Shown here one piece after another: positions 1-7,005 of a stretch of DNA of 8,030 bases. Source of the stretch: Planctomycetaceae bacterium (GTDB lineage Bacteria > Planctomycetota > Planctomycetia > Planctomycetales > Planctomycetaceae); the NCBI GenBank assembly GCA_020426425.1, contig JAGQQB010000161.1:1-8030 (forward strand). The letters are read 5' to 3'. Below the pieces are notes generated by a model. That model had not been told where the DNA came from. It saw only the letters and a list, made by a program, of their open reading frames with translations, and made no database searches. A program made the position numbers and the translations under genes. The stretch's first letter is position 1. Each line of letters begins with the position of its first letter.

Positions 1-513
1 CTCGCGGAAGTTGTCGGGATGATGCTCGACAAGACCCCGGCGAATCGACCGCGAGATGGCATCGAAGCGGTCCAATTGCTCAACGCCGTCCTGGGCGAGG
101 TGCAGGATCTGGAGTCACTGCTGCATGAGGCATTGGCTCACGAACCGCATGTCCAATGGTCTCGTGTCGGGCCACGCGATGTCTTCCTGGCGGAGACGCT
201 GCTGGAAAACGGACGCCGACAGACGATCTATATCGAGGTGACCGCGGGGGATCTCGCCCAGCGACTGGTGCAGATCTACAGCGTCTGCTGCGCCTCGGTC
301 CCGGAATTCTATCTGGACGCACTCCGCTTGAATTCATTGCTGTCGCACGCGGCCATCGCGATTCGGGATGTGCGCGGCAAAGAACACTTTGTCGTGCTCA
401 ACGCCTATCCCCGCAGCACCGTGGACGCAGAGGAACTCCGCCGCTCCATTCTCGAAGTCGCCCACCATGCCGATGCCATTGAACGGCAATTGACCGGTGG
501 CGACATCTTCTGA
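1..513 (+). CDS. Ser/Thr protein kinase, C-terminal part with YbjN-like extension (5' end outside window)
   Basis: The reading frame is open from base 1 to the TGA at 511-513, giving 170 residues, so the true start lies upstream. The first residues (LAEVVGMMLDKTPANRP) match the end of a eukaryotic-type Ser/Thr kinase C-lobe: a helix, then 'ML.K.P..RP' with the conserved subdomain XI Arg at residue 16. The ATP-binding and catalytic loops are not in the window, so kinase activity cannot be judged. After a short linker, residues about 35-170 form an alpha/beta domain whose pattern (YIEV, IYSVC, LRLNSLL, AIAIRDV, FVVLNAYPR, then two helices ending in LTGGD) resembles YbjN / type III secretion chaperone-like proteins. 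That assignment is by pattern only. No membrane segment is visible in this part. The gene is followed by 159 bases before the next + strand gene. Confidence 0.75.
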   Translation, partial: LAEVVGMMLDKTPANRPRDGIEAVQLLNAVLGEVQDLESLLHEALAHEPHVQWSRVGPRDVFLAETLLENGRRQTIYIEVTAGDLAQRLVQIYSVCCASVPEFYLDALRLNSLLSHAAIAIRDVRGKEHFVVLNAYPRSTVDAEELRRSILEVAHHADAIERQLTGGDIF

Positions 514-514
514 A

Positions 515-543
515 CAGACAACGGGCGGATTCTCGGTTACACT
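515..543 (+). promoter_or_regulatory. possible sigma70-type promoter for the HEAT/TPR gene
   Basis: CAGACA (515-520) and TACACT (538-543) are separated by 17 bases. Each matches four of six bases of the -35 and -10 consensus. They sit directly after the kinase stop codon and 130 bases before the chosen ATG of the next gene. Matches of this quality arise by chance, and planctomycete promoters are poorly defined, so this is a weak candidate. Confidence 0.2.
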
Positions 544-672
544 AAATTCGCATCCAGGTCAGTGTTCAGCCTGCGTCAAGCATGGGTTTCCTTGTTGGCT
601 GAACAGCAACTCTGCAGATGCCATTGCAACGTTGAATTCCACTCCTTCTCGTATGCCGGTCCGGGGACTGGG

Positions 673-3435
673 ATGTTTGGTCGTCCGCACTTTCGCTGTT
701 TCTCCTTTAGCTATCTGTGGGGCTCCCTTTGTGTGGGGCTGTTCGCCGTCAGTGCAGCGCACGCGCAGCCACAGCTGGTGTTTCTGCCTGCGCCAGATGC
801 CCAACCGGTCGAGAACGAGATGGCCGGTAAGTCGGCGACTGCGTACCTCGAAGAGCTGGAGCAGAAGACCTCTGCCGAGGTGCAGCGCCTCGTCGGATTC
901 GAACAGCCAATCGTTGTCTGGCCCGAGCTTGTTGGTCTGGAGACGGCAGAGGCATACAGCGAGTTTCCCATTCGCTACCTGGCAGTCCACCTGAGAATCG
1001 CAAATACGACGTCCGCTCCGATCGAGATCCATCCTGAAGCGATCAAGCTCAAGGCCGATCAGGCGGAACTGCTCGCAGGACAACTCCCCGAGAACTTTCC
1101 CTCGTACTACGTGGAACTTGGCGAGACGATGCTGGAGGTTGACGCTATTCGCAAACCGGCCGTCTGTGGCATCGGCGCCGGCGAGGTTGGTGAATTGCGA
1201 ACCATTTTCGCACCGCTCCCGGCAACCCCACCCGGGATTGGTTTGCTGCTCGAAATCCCCGTGGCAGATACCACTCTGCAATTGGATCTGCGCGCGATTT
1301 CCAACGCTCGCCTGCTGCCCGACGCGCAACGGATCGGTCCTGGTGGAAGCCTTGGCTGGGTTGAGATCGATGGGCAGTTCGACACCGTCAACTGCAATCT
1401 GTTCGCGGAACAGATTGCCCAATGGGCCGACGCTGGCGTCGAGCGGTTTGTGGTGACCTGGGGGCCAGACGCACCCACATTCGATGCCACGCTGTTTGAA
1501 TGGCTCATCCAGCCCTTGCGCGAGGACTACGATAACAACGCCCTCTTCGCTCAGATGCCAAGGCTGCATCTGGCGCGGGAGTTTCACCTGGGAGCGCTCC
1601 CCTCAATGCGTGAGGAAGGGGCCGAACTTGACCACTTGGAACAGGATGATCGTCAACATGTTCACCGGACCACCGCCGAGGCCGTGACCGCTGCGTTGAG
1701 AACGCTCTTTGAGGCGGCAGCCCCCGATTCCATCGCCGCCGAACTACAGTCCCCGGATCCATTGACACAGATCGCAATTCTGAAAACCGTCCCGCATCGA
1801 CTGCCTGCGTCGCAACTGGACACCATCATCAAGTTTGCTCAATCCGACGCCATGGAGTTGCGGTCAGCCGCGCTGGTTGCCTTGGGACAGTTCAACGCCG
1901 CTGCAGCGCGTGATGTGTTACAAGCGGCGCTGAGCAGCGACGACCAGCAGCTGCAACTTGCGGCCACCACGGGGGTCCTGAAGTCGCCGCACCCAGAGTC
2001 TCTCGAGCTTGTGCAGCATGTGCTTGATGAGTCACCACTCGAACAGCAGGAACTGATTCGGTTGCTGGTGGCCTATCCGCACGCCGCCGGGGAAGCCTAC
2101 TTGAGGAAATGCCTGCAACATGCAGACCCCGCCGTGCGAAAGGGAGCGATGACCGCGATCAACGCGCTGGGGAATCCTGAGCTTCCTGGCATCTTCTCGG
2201 TGATGCTCGACGATCCCGAGGAGTCTGTCCGAATGACGGCATTTCGCCTGCTCTCTCAGCGTCCCGAACGAGACGCCGAGCAGCATGCAATGCGGCATGC
2301 ACTCGGCATGCTCGAACGCGGCGAGTTCAATTCGTCGCTGTACGCGTTCCTGTCCCGCGTACGTGATCCTCGCGTGGGACCATTGCTGCTCAAACTGCTC
2401 GATCAGGAAGCCCTCGTGGGCGAACGATCAACGATCATCCGTCTGTTAGGCGAGACGGGGGATGATTTCACAGAGCGCGAGTTGATCCGTCACTTTGCCA
2501 ATCTCGATCCCACATTCCAGCGCGACATTCTGGAAGTGCTCTCCGAACAGGGGGCACCAGCAGCGCGCGAGCTGGCGCTGGGGCAACTCGATCATGAAGA
2601 TCAAAATGTTCGGTCCTATGCCCTCGACATTCTGGTGGAAGACGGGGGCGAACAGATTGAAGCCGAGCTGAGCAAACGTTTGCTCAAACTGATCCCCCAA
2701 GGCGCGGAATTGAAGCTGGAGGAACTTTCCTTTCTGCTTGAAGGGATGGCCCGCTTGAATGGCGCGACGTCGCACGATGCGATGGTGCAATTCCGGGCCT
2801 TTGCCCATCAGCAGAAACTCGACCAACCGCTATTACAGGTGATCGATGCAATTCGGTCCCGATCAATGCAGTCGCCCGGCTGGAACGCGGCCCAGGCCGG
2901 ACGCTATTACATGACACAGCAGAACAACACAGATGATGCACTCCGCTATTTTGATCTGGCGATTCAGATCGATCCAGACTTGGTCTTCGCCCACCAGGCG
3001 CGCGGCAACCTGCTGCTGAAGAAGGACAAACTGGATGAATCCCTCAAGTCGTTCCAGCGTGGTTTGGAGCTCGATGAGTTTGATGGCCAGTCGGTGACGG
3101 GCATTGGCATCATTATGGCGCGACAAGGCAAACCAGAAGAGGCGCTGAAGTTCACACTCGCCTCTGCAGACAAATTCCGCCAGGACGATGTCTTCGCCTA
3201 CAACACCGCCTGCGTGTACGGTCGGGCCATCGAAAACCTGCGCACGCGTGATGAGTCAACCCAACGCGATGAGCGAATCCAGACGTACATTGACGCTGCG
3301 TTCGTAGAACTGGGCAGGTCGATCGAAATGGGCTTCATGGACCACGAGCTGATGCGTGAAGACCCCGACCTGACCTCGATCAGTGACGATCCCCGATTCG
3401 CGGAACTGTTGAAGAAGATTGTCCAGTTGCAATAG
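673..3435 (+). CDS. exported HEAT-repeat and TPR protein of unknown function
   Basis: This is a 920-residue protein. The ATG at 673 is chosen because it gives a clean signal peptide: basic residues early, a hydrophobic core (LWGSLCVGLFAV) and an AHA cleavage site at residues 29-31. The frame stays open upstream to a GTG at 562, but that would bury the signal peptide 37 residues inside. No convincing Shine-Dalgarno precedes 673. Residues about 32-350 form a region rich in beta strands that I do not recognise. Residues about 356-700 are helical HEAT-like repeats, with units such as DPAVRKGAMTAINALGNP and DPEESVRMTAFRLLSQRP. Residues about 737-850 contain at least three TPR units (DDALRYFDLAIQIDP, LDESLKSFQRGLELD, PEEALKF). 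The C-terminus (GFMDHELMREDPDLTSISDDPRF) resembles the module that closes TPR arrays in many planctomycete proteins. It probably acts as a protein-binding scaffold outside the cytoplasmic membrane. No catalytic motif was seen. Confidence 0.85.
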   Translation: MFGRPHFRCFSFSYLWGSLCVGLFAVSAAHAQPQLVFLPAPDAQPVENEMAGKSATAYLEELEQKTSAEVQRLVGFEQPIVVWPELVGLETAEAYSEFPIRYLAVHLRIANTTSAPIEIHPEAIKLKADQAELLAGQLPENFPSYYVELGETMLEVDAIRKPAVCGIGAGEVGELRTIFAPLPATPPGIGLLLEIPVADTTLQLDLRAISNARLLPDAQRIGPGGSLGWVEIDGQFDTVNCNLFAEQIAQWADAGVERFVVTWGPDAPTFDATLFEWLIQPLREDYDNNALFAQMPRLHLAREFHLGALPSMREEGAELDHLEQDDRQHVHRTTAEAVTAALRTLFEAAAPDSIAAELQSPDPLTQIAILKTVPHRLPASQLDTIIKFAQSDAMELRSAALVALGQFNAAAARDVLQAALSSDDQQLQLAATTGVLKSPHPESLELVQHVLDESPLEQQELIRLLVAYPHAAGEAYLRKCLQHADPAVRKGAMTAINALGNPELPGIFSVMLDDPEESVRMTAFRLLSQRPERDAEQHAMRHALGMLERGEFNSSLYAFLSRVRDPRVGPLLLKLLDQEALVGERSTIIRLLGETGDDFTERELIRHFANLDPTFQRDILEVLSEQGAPAARELALGQLDHEDQNVRSYALDILVEDGGEQIEAELSKRLLKLIPQGAELKLEELSFLLEGMARLNGATSHDAMVQFRAFAHQQKLDQPLLQVIDAIRSRSMQSPGWNAAQAGRYYMTQQNNTDDALRYFDLAIQIDPDLVFAHQARGNLLLKKDKLDESLKSFQRGLELDEFDGQSVTGIGIIMARQGKPEEALKFTLASADKFRQDDVFAYNTACVYGRAIENLRTRDESTQRDERIQTYIDAAFVELGRSIEMGFMDHELMREDPDLTSISDDPRFAELLKKIVQLQ

Positions 3436-3480
3436 CGGTCACACTGGGCACGGGGTGCAACGGGCGATGTTCGTGACCGC
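3435..3480. repeat. inverted repeat between convergent genes
   Basis: GCGGTCAC (3435-3442, overlapping the last base of the HEAT/TPR stop codon) is an exact inverted match to GTGACCGC (3473-3480). The loop is 30 bases and no T-run follows on either side. Its position between the two convergent genes suits transcription termination, but the long loop and missing T-tract argue against a standard intrinsic terminator. The rest of this 109-base gap shows nothing recognisable. Confidence 0.3.
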
Positions 3481-3544
3481 AGGTGGTGTCCGTAATCGCA
3501 TTCGGTGACAATGTGTTCGCTCCCGGCGGCAACGAGTGTGGGCT

Positions 3545-4762
3545 CTAGCTCAGCAGACTGTCCGTCGCCAGTGTCTCAATCCCCAGGAACTCGCGGAGTT
3601 GGGCGTATTCGCGGCGCGCCTGTCGACAGCGATCATCACCTAGCGGGTCGACATCCCGCCGTACGGCCCGCAGCAGGACGTTCTTCGGAGTATGTTCCAG
3701 ATCGATGAACTCCAGTACCTGGGCCTGATAGCCCGCCGCCTCAAGCGCCGTCGCTCGCAGCGCATCGGTCAACAGTGAGCCCAGCCGCTCGCGGAAGAGT
3801 CCGTGACCGAGGACCGACGACAACTCGGCTGCATTCAGTTGCGGCGCGACTTGGTGCTGACAGCACGGCACCGCCAGGATGACATTCGCACGCGCCTGGA
3901 CCGCATGCAGCAGCGTCGCGTCCGTGGCGGTGTCACAGGCGTGCAGCGAGACCGCCAGATGCAGTGACCGGTCCGCCAATTCGTTGAGTTCCAACGGATC
4001 TGGGTATGCAGCAAGTTCCGTACACTCAAAACGCAGACCTGTCAGTTCCAATCGCTGCACCGTCTGATTTGCCCGGTTGATCACATCGGCATTGCGGTCC
4101 AATCCAAGAATGTCGACTTCGCGTTTCTGGATTCCGTGTAGCAGATGGTGCAGCGCGAAGGTCAGATAGCTGAGCCCACAGCCGAAGTCGGTAACGCAAA
4201 CTTGACCTTGCTGCGGCAGATGAATCGCCACATCGTTGACGAACTCCAGATAGCGGTTGATCTGCCGGAACTTGCGAAACTTGTCCGCCTTCACCTGTCC
4301 GCTGGACGTCATCACCCCCAGGTCGACCAGAAACCCGACTGGCGTTCCCTGTGGGATCAGGTACTGTTTTTCGCGATCATGCGTCGCCACAGCGGCAGTT
4401 CGTTGACGCTGCTCGCGTCGCAGGAAGTCGCGTCGTTTGGCACGTTTGAAGTGCCAGTCACCATCTGTCGTTAACAGTGCCGCCTGGCGGTATGAGGTTT
4501 CCAGGAGTGACTGCAACCTCCGCCGACTTTCGTCGAACGAACAGTTCTCATGGCGTTGCTGCGTCCCCGTCGTCAGCGTCCACTGCAGCAACTGTTCTCC
4601 GCGCAGCTCGATCGGTCGGAGTTGTTGTCGCGCAGCGATCTCGGCTCCTTTCACCGGTGAACTGAGCGTCAACGCGACCAGTGCCTGCATCGCGACCGAC
4701 TGCTCGAAACGCCGCAGAAACTGCTCCAGCGGCGATTCAGTCGATGCGGCGGAGTCATTCAT
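3545..4762 (-). CDS. class I SAM-dependent methyltransferase (PF13679 / Methyltransf_32 type)
   Basis: A 405-residue protein. The AdoMet-binding motif I is DFGCGLSYL (192-200), and GLDRN (220-224) supplies the acidic residue that usually holds the ribose. KADKFRKFRQINRYLEFV (158-175) precedes the fold, and SLHACDTATD (272-281) and VPCCQHQ (298-304) follow. This combination is characteristic of the Methyltransf_32 family, which includes the C-terminal parts of eukaryotic GSTCD and METTL25. The N-terminal ~130 residues (LRPIELRGEQLLQW, then a basic stretch WHFKRAKRRDF) match the extra domain of bacterial members and could bind nucleic acid, which is inference. The substrate is unknown. The ATG at 4762 has no clear Shine-Dalgarno; the next in-frame Met is residue 25. 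It is the last of five co-directional genes, 114 bases after mdh, and no signal peptide or membrane segment is seen. Confidence 0.85.
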   Translation of the reverse strand: MNDSAASTESPLEQFLRRFEQSVAMQALVALTLSSPVKGAEIAARQQLRPIELRGEQLLQWTLTTGTQQRHENCSFDESRRRLQSLLETSYRQAALLTTDGDWHFKRAKRRDFLRREQRQRTAAVATHDREKQYLIPQGTPVGFLVDLGVMTSSGQVKADKFRKFRQINRYLEFVNDVAIHLPQQGQVCVTDFGCGLSYLTFALHHLLHGIQKREVDILGLDRNADVINRANQTVQRLELTGLRFECTELAAYPDPLELNELADRSLHLAVSLHACDTATDATLLHAVQARANVILAVPCCQHQVAPQLNAAELSSVLGHGLFRERLGSLLTDALRATALEAAGYQAQVLEFIDLEHTPKNVLLRAVRRDVDPLGDDRCRQARREYAQLREFLGIETLATDSLLS

Positions 4763-4787
4763 GGGGTAGGCAGTCGGCTTTCGGAGG

Positions 4788-4823
4788 TCAGCGATCGGCC
4801 CTTCGCTGTTGGCCGTTGGCTGA
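4788..4823. repeat. imperfect 13-bp hairpin upstream of the methyltransferase
   Basis: TCAGCGATCGGCC (4788-4800) pairs with GGCCGTTGGCTGA (4811-4823) at 11 of 13 positions, around a 10-base loop. On the minus-strand transcript the hairpin lies downstream of mdh and 25 bases upstream of the methyltransferase ATG. No U-run follows, so a simple intrinsic terminator is unlikely. It could attenuate transcription, protect the mdh message, or be a dispersed repeat. Confidence 0.4.
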
Positions 4824-4844
4824 TGTGGAAGAGAATGGCAGGTC

Positions 4845-4872
4845 GCTCAACCCTTCACTCTCCACCCTCCAC
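4845..4872 (-). repeat. four imperfect tandem heptanucleotide copies
   Basis: Read on the minus strand, this stretch is GTGGAGG, GTGGAGA, GTGAAGG, GTTGAGC: four 7-base units in perfect register, with substitutions only. It begins a few bases after the mdh stop codon and gives a strongly purine-rich minus strand (pyrimidine-rich plus strand). The register is seen directly in the sequence. Whether the array is functional, or a family dispersed in this genome, is unknown. Confidence 0.6.
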
Positions 4873-4876
4873 GCCC

Positions 4877-5866
4877 TTACGCGAGCAGATCTTTCACGGC
4901 ATCCCGCTCTGATCGCAGTTCGTCCAGCGTGGCCTGAATCTTACCTTGGGCGAACTCGGAGTGTTCCCAGCCTTGCACGATTTGATGCGTCCCCCCCTGC
5001 ATCTGCAGCGGGAAGCCAAAGATCAGCCCTTCATCGATCCCGTAGCTGCCGTCACTGCAGACGGCCGCGCTGAAGCAGTCGCCCGCAGCTGTGGGACGCA
5101 CAATCGACTTCACCGTGTCGAGGGCCGCATTCGCCGCCGAGGCCGCGCTCGACGCACCGCGGGCTTCAATCACCTGCGCTCCGCGCTTCTGTACCGTGGT
5201 GATAAAGTCGCCTTCCAGCCAGGTGTGATCGGTGATTACGTCAGTCGTCGGCTGGCCTCCAATCGTGGCATGCGCGAAGTCTGGGAACTGCGTCGCTGAG
5301 TGGTTCCCCCAGATCGCGAGATTGCGGACAGCGGAGACAGGCTGGCCCGACTTCTGCGCCAATTGGGTCTTCGCCCGGTTCTGATCGAGCATCGTCATCG
5401 CGTACCAGCGATCTCGCGGCACATCGGGCGCGGCGTTCATCGCGATCAGACAGTTCGTATTGCAGGGGTTTCCGACGACCAGCACCCGAACATCTTTGGC
5501 GGCCGCCGCCTGGATCGCCTTGCCGGTGCCGGTGAAGATCGGTCCGTTGACTCGAATCAAATCACCGCGTTCCATCCCCGCCTTACGAGGGACGCTGCCG
5601 ACGCAAAGCACCCAATTGCAGTCGCCAAATCCGGCTTCCAGGTTGTCGCTGCTGTGCTTTTCGACTCCAGCGAGCGTGGGGAAAGCACAGTCGTCCAGTT
5701 CCATCTGGACCCCATCGAGATTCTTCAGCACCGGTGGAACCTCGACCAGATGCAGAATGACTGGCTGGTCCGGTCCAAACACTTCACCACTGGCCAGACG
5801 AAACACGAGGGCGTAACCAATGTTCCCCGCTGCGCCTGTCACGGCAACACGAATGGGCTGATTCAT
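4877..5866 (-). CDS. mdh: malate dehydrogenase (NAD-dependent, type 2)
   Basis: A 329-residue protein of normal family length that catalyses interconversion of malate and oxaloacetate with NAD in the cytoplasmic TCA cycle. The Rossmann glycine motif is GAAGNIG (11-17). Glu42 at the end of the second strand (LVEVPP) is the residue that favours NAD over NADP. Substrate-binding arginines are Arg94 and Arg100 on the mobile loop (VPRKAGMERGD), plus Arg164. Asn133 lies in VGNPCNTN, and the catalytic pair is Asp161 and His189 (IWGNHSATQFPD). The pattern MELDDCAFP and the overall sequence fit the Thermus / cytosolic type rather than the lactate-dehydrogenase-like type. The common LDHNRA motif reads LDQNRA here, with Met instead of Arg two residues before the Leu-Asp. 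The ATG at 5866 has a strong Shine-Dalgarno. It lies 96 bases after the HhH-GPD gene and may be co-transcribed with it or carry its own signals. Confidence 0.97.
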   Translation of the reverse strand: MNQPIRVAVTGAAGNIGYALVFRLASGEVFGPDQPVILHLVEVPPVLKNLDGVQMELDDCAFPTLAGVEKHSSDNLEAGFGDCNWVLCVGSVPRKAGMERGDLIRVNGPIFTGTGKAIQAAAAKDVRVLVVGNPCNTNCLIAMNAAPDVPRDRWYAMTMLDQNRAKTQLAQKSGQPVSAVRNLAIWGNHSATQFPDFAHATIGGQPTTDVITDHTWLEGDFITTVQKRGAQVIEARGASSAASAANAALDTVKSIVRPTAAGDCFSAAVCSDGSYGIDEGLIFGFPLQMQGGTHQIVQGWEHSEFAQGKIQATLDELRSERDAVKDLLA

Positions 5867-5875
5867 AAGACGATT

Positions 5876-5881
5876 CTCCTC
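5876..5881 (-). promoter_or_regulatory. Shine-Dalgarno sequence of mdh
   Basis: GAGGAG on the minus strand ends nine bases before the mdh ATG at 5866. It is the clearest ribosome binding site here together with that of the HhH-GPD gene. It supports the start chosen for mdh. Confidence 0.75.
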
Positions 5882-5913
5882 GACAAGCTGTAAATTGAAT
5901 TGGTGCTGGTCTC

Positions 5914-5944
5914 CGCACGCGGGCAGTTTGCATCAAGGCGTGCG
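5914..5944. repeat. short inverted repeat upstream of mdh
   Basis: CGCACGC (5914-5920) and GCGTGCG (5938-5944) are exact inverted matches around a 17-base loop, in the gap between the HhH-GPD gene and mdh. There is no U-run after it on the minus strand. It could be a weak terminator or processing site, or chance in GC-rich DNA. Confidence 0.25.
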
Positions 5945-5962
5945 TAACACTTTCCCGGTCGC

Positions 5963-6943
5963 CTACTTGCGGCGTGACTTGGTGACTTTCTTGGTCGGCT
6001 TCTTGCGTGTGACCTTCTTTGGAGTGGAGCGGGCACTGCTCGACTTGGTGGCCGGCTTCGTCTTGGTCTTCGCGCTCTTGGTGGTGGCAGTCTTCTTGGC
6101 GACCTTTTTGACGACTTTCTGCTTCCCTGAACCGGTCCCTGAACTGGCTTTGGCCGGACGCGCGGTCTTGGTCTTCTTGGCAGGGGCCTTGTCTTTAGCA
6201 GCGGGTTTCTTCGCCGGAGCCTTCTTCCGTGGCGGCCCCTTCTTGATCAATTCCTGCAGACGCTTTGCGGCGTCATGGGGATCGACATCGTCTTCCGGTT
6301 CGTAGTCGACAAACGCGGGTGAGAGTTTCGGATCGACCGCGAGCGACTTGAGCAGATAACAGATGTACGGTGCATCGGACTTCTTGGTCGCCGACTTCAA
6401 TTCTTCGGCAGCCTGATCAATGGTTGACGTCGCGTCCGTCAGTCCAAGCCAGACAAGTGCCTGAAGCATGGTCTGGTCCACGGGAACCACATGGCCGCCG
6501 CAGCAGGACTGCAGGACGAAATTGCGAATGAAACTGGTCTGATGCGGAATGCCTTCGAGTTCCTTGCTCGCCGCGTCCAGTGTCTTACGTTTGACGGCTT
6601 CGAGATCGAACGAGAAGGTCGCTTCAAAGACATGGTGCAGCGACTCTCGCAGCCGCATCGCCTTCCAGTCGGCATCGGGCAGCGGCGTCAGAAACGCTTT
6701 AATTTCGTCGACGGAACTGACCCGGATCTCGTTCAAATCAAAGAACCCGTCCAGGAGATGCTGAAACGACTTTTCCGCGACATCGTGCGCGCTATCTTCC
6801 AGGCAGGCAGCGAACAGCAATGTCTCCATCACCGATCGGTTGCTGTTGGGCACTTTGCCCTTGTAGTTCTTCTTGAGCTGCGTCACACAGCTTTTGAGAA
6901 TGTTTTGCCGATCTGACGATTTCAGTGGCTTTGAGGCAGCCAT
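5963..6943 (-). CDS. EndoIII-like HhH-GPD protein with lysine-rich histone-H1-like tail
   Basis: A 326-residue protein in two parts. Residues about 10-210 follow the HhH-GPD (endonuclease III / glycosylase) pattern: LLFAACLEDSAHDVAEKSF (42-60) matches the early 'ILSAQ..D..v' helix, LEGIPHQTSFIRNFVL (129-144) sits where EndoIII has its helix-hairpin-helix LPGVGRKTA, and VPVDQ (153-157) gives the Asp of the catalytic position. Gln135 stands where EndoIII has its catalytic Lys, the loop to the Asp is about three residues longer, and no Cys quartet for a 4Fe-4S cluster follows. It could be a monofunctional glycosylase or a non-catalytic DNA-binding relative. Residues 237-326 are a tail with 29 Lys and 6 Arg in 90 residues and a single acidic residue, in Ala/Pro/Thr-rich PAKK-like steps as in histone H1. 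This should bind DNA or RNA non-specifically. It starts 62 bases after rbfA. The fold call is by pattern; the tail is plain. Confidence 0.72.
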   Translation of the reverse strand: MAASKPLKSSDRQNILKSCVTQLKKNYKGKVPNSNRSVMETLLFAACLEDSAHDVAEKSFQHLLDGFFDLNEIRVSSVDEIKAFLTPLPDADWKAMRLRESLHHVFEATFSFDLEAVKRKTLDAASKELEGIPHQTSFIRNFVLQSCCGGHVVPVDQTMLQALVWLGLTDATSTIDQAAEELKSATKKSDAPYICYLLKSLAVDPKLSPAFVDYEPEDDVDPHDAAKRLQELIKKGPPRKKAPAKKPAAKDKAPAKKTKTARPAKASSGTGSGKQKVVKKVAKKTATTKSAKTKTKPATKSSSARSTPKKVTRKKPTKKVTKSRRK

Positions 6944-6948
6944 CTGGG

Positions 6949-6954
6949 CCTCCC
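6949..6954 (-). promoter_or_regulatory. Shine-Dalgarno sequence of the HhH-GPD gene
   Basis: GGGAGG on the minus strand lies five bases before the ATG at 6943. It fixes the start codon and indicates efficient independent translation initiation within the infB-rbfA cluster. Confidence 0.7.
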
Positions 6955-7005
6955 GATGCTCAGTGGGTCAATAAAGGGAAGGTTCCGAAGGGTAGGCATC
7001 CCGCC

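Noticed and set aside
562..672. GTG start at 562 for the HEAT/TPR protein
   Set aside because: It adds 37 residues in front of a clear signal peptide. The ATG at 673 puts the signal peptide at the N-terminus.
559..1587. 342-codon open frame on the minus strand
   Set aside because: It lies fully antisense to the HEAT/TPR gene, whose signal peptide and repeats show the real frame. Its translation has no recognisable domain and is a GC-rich shadow.
3435..3480. Inverted repeat as a bidirectional intrinsic terminator
   Set aside because: The loop is 30 bases long and there is no T-run on either side, so it is listed only as a repeat.
5300..5893. 197-codon open frame on the + strand opposite mdh
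   Set aside because: mdh on the other strand has full-length family similarity and a strong ribosome binding site; this frame has neither.
5895..6305. Hydrophobic 136-codon open frame on the + strand that looks like a membrane protein
   Set aside because: It is the antisense of the lysine-rich tail: reversed Lys/Ala/Thr codons read as Phe, Leu and Val. The apparent membrane segments are an artefact.
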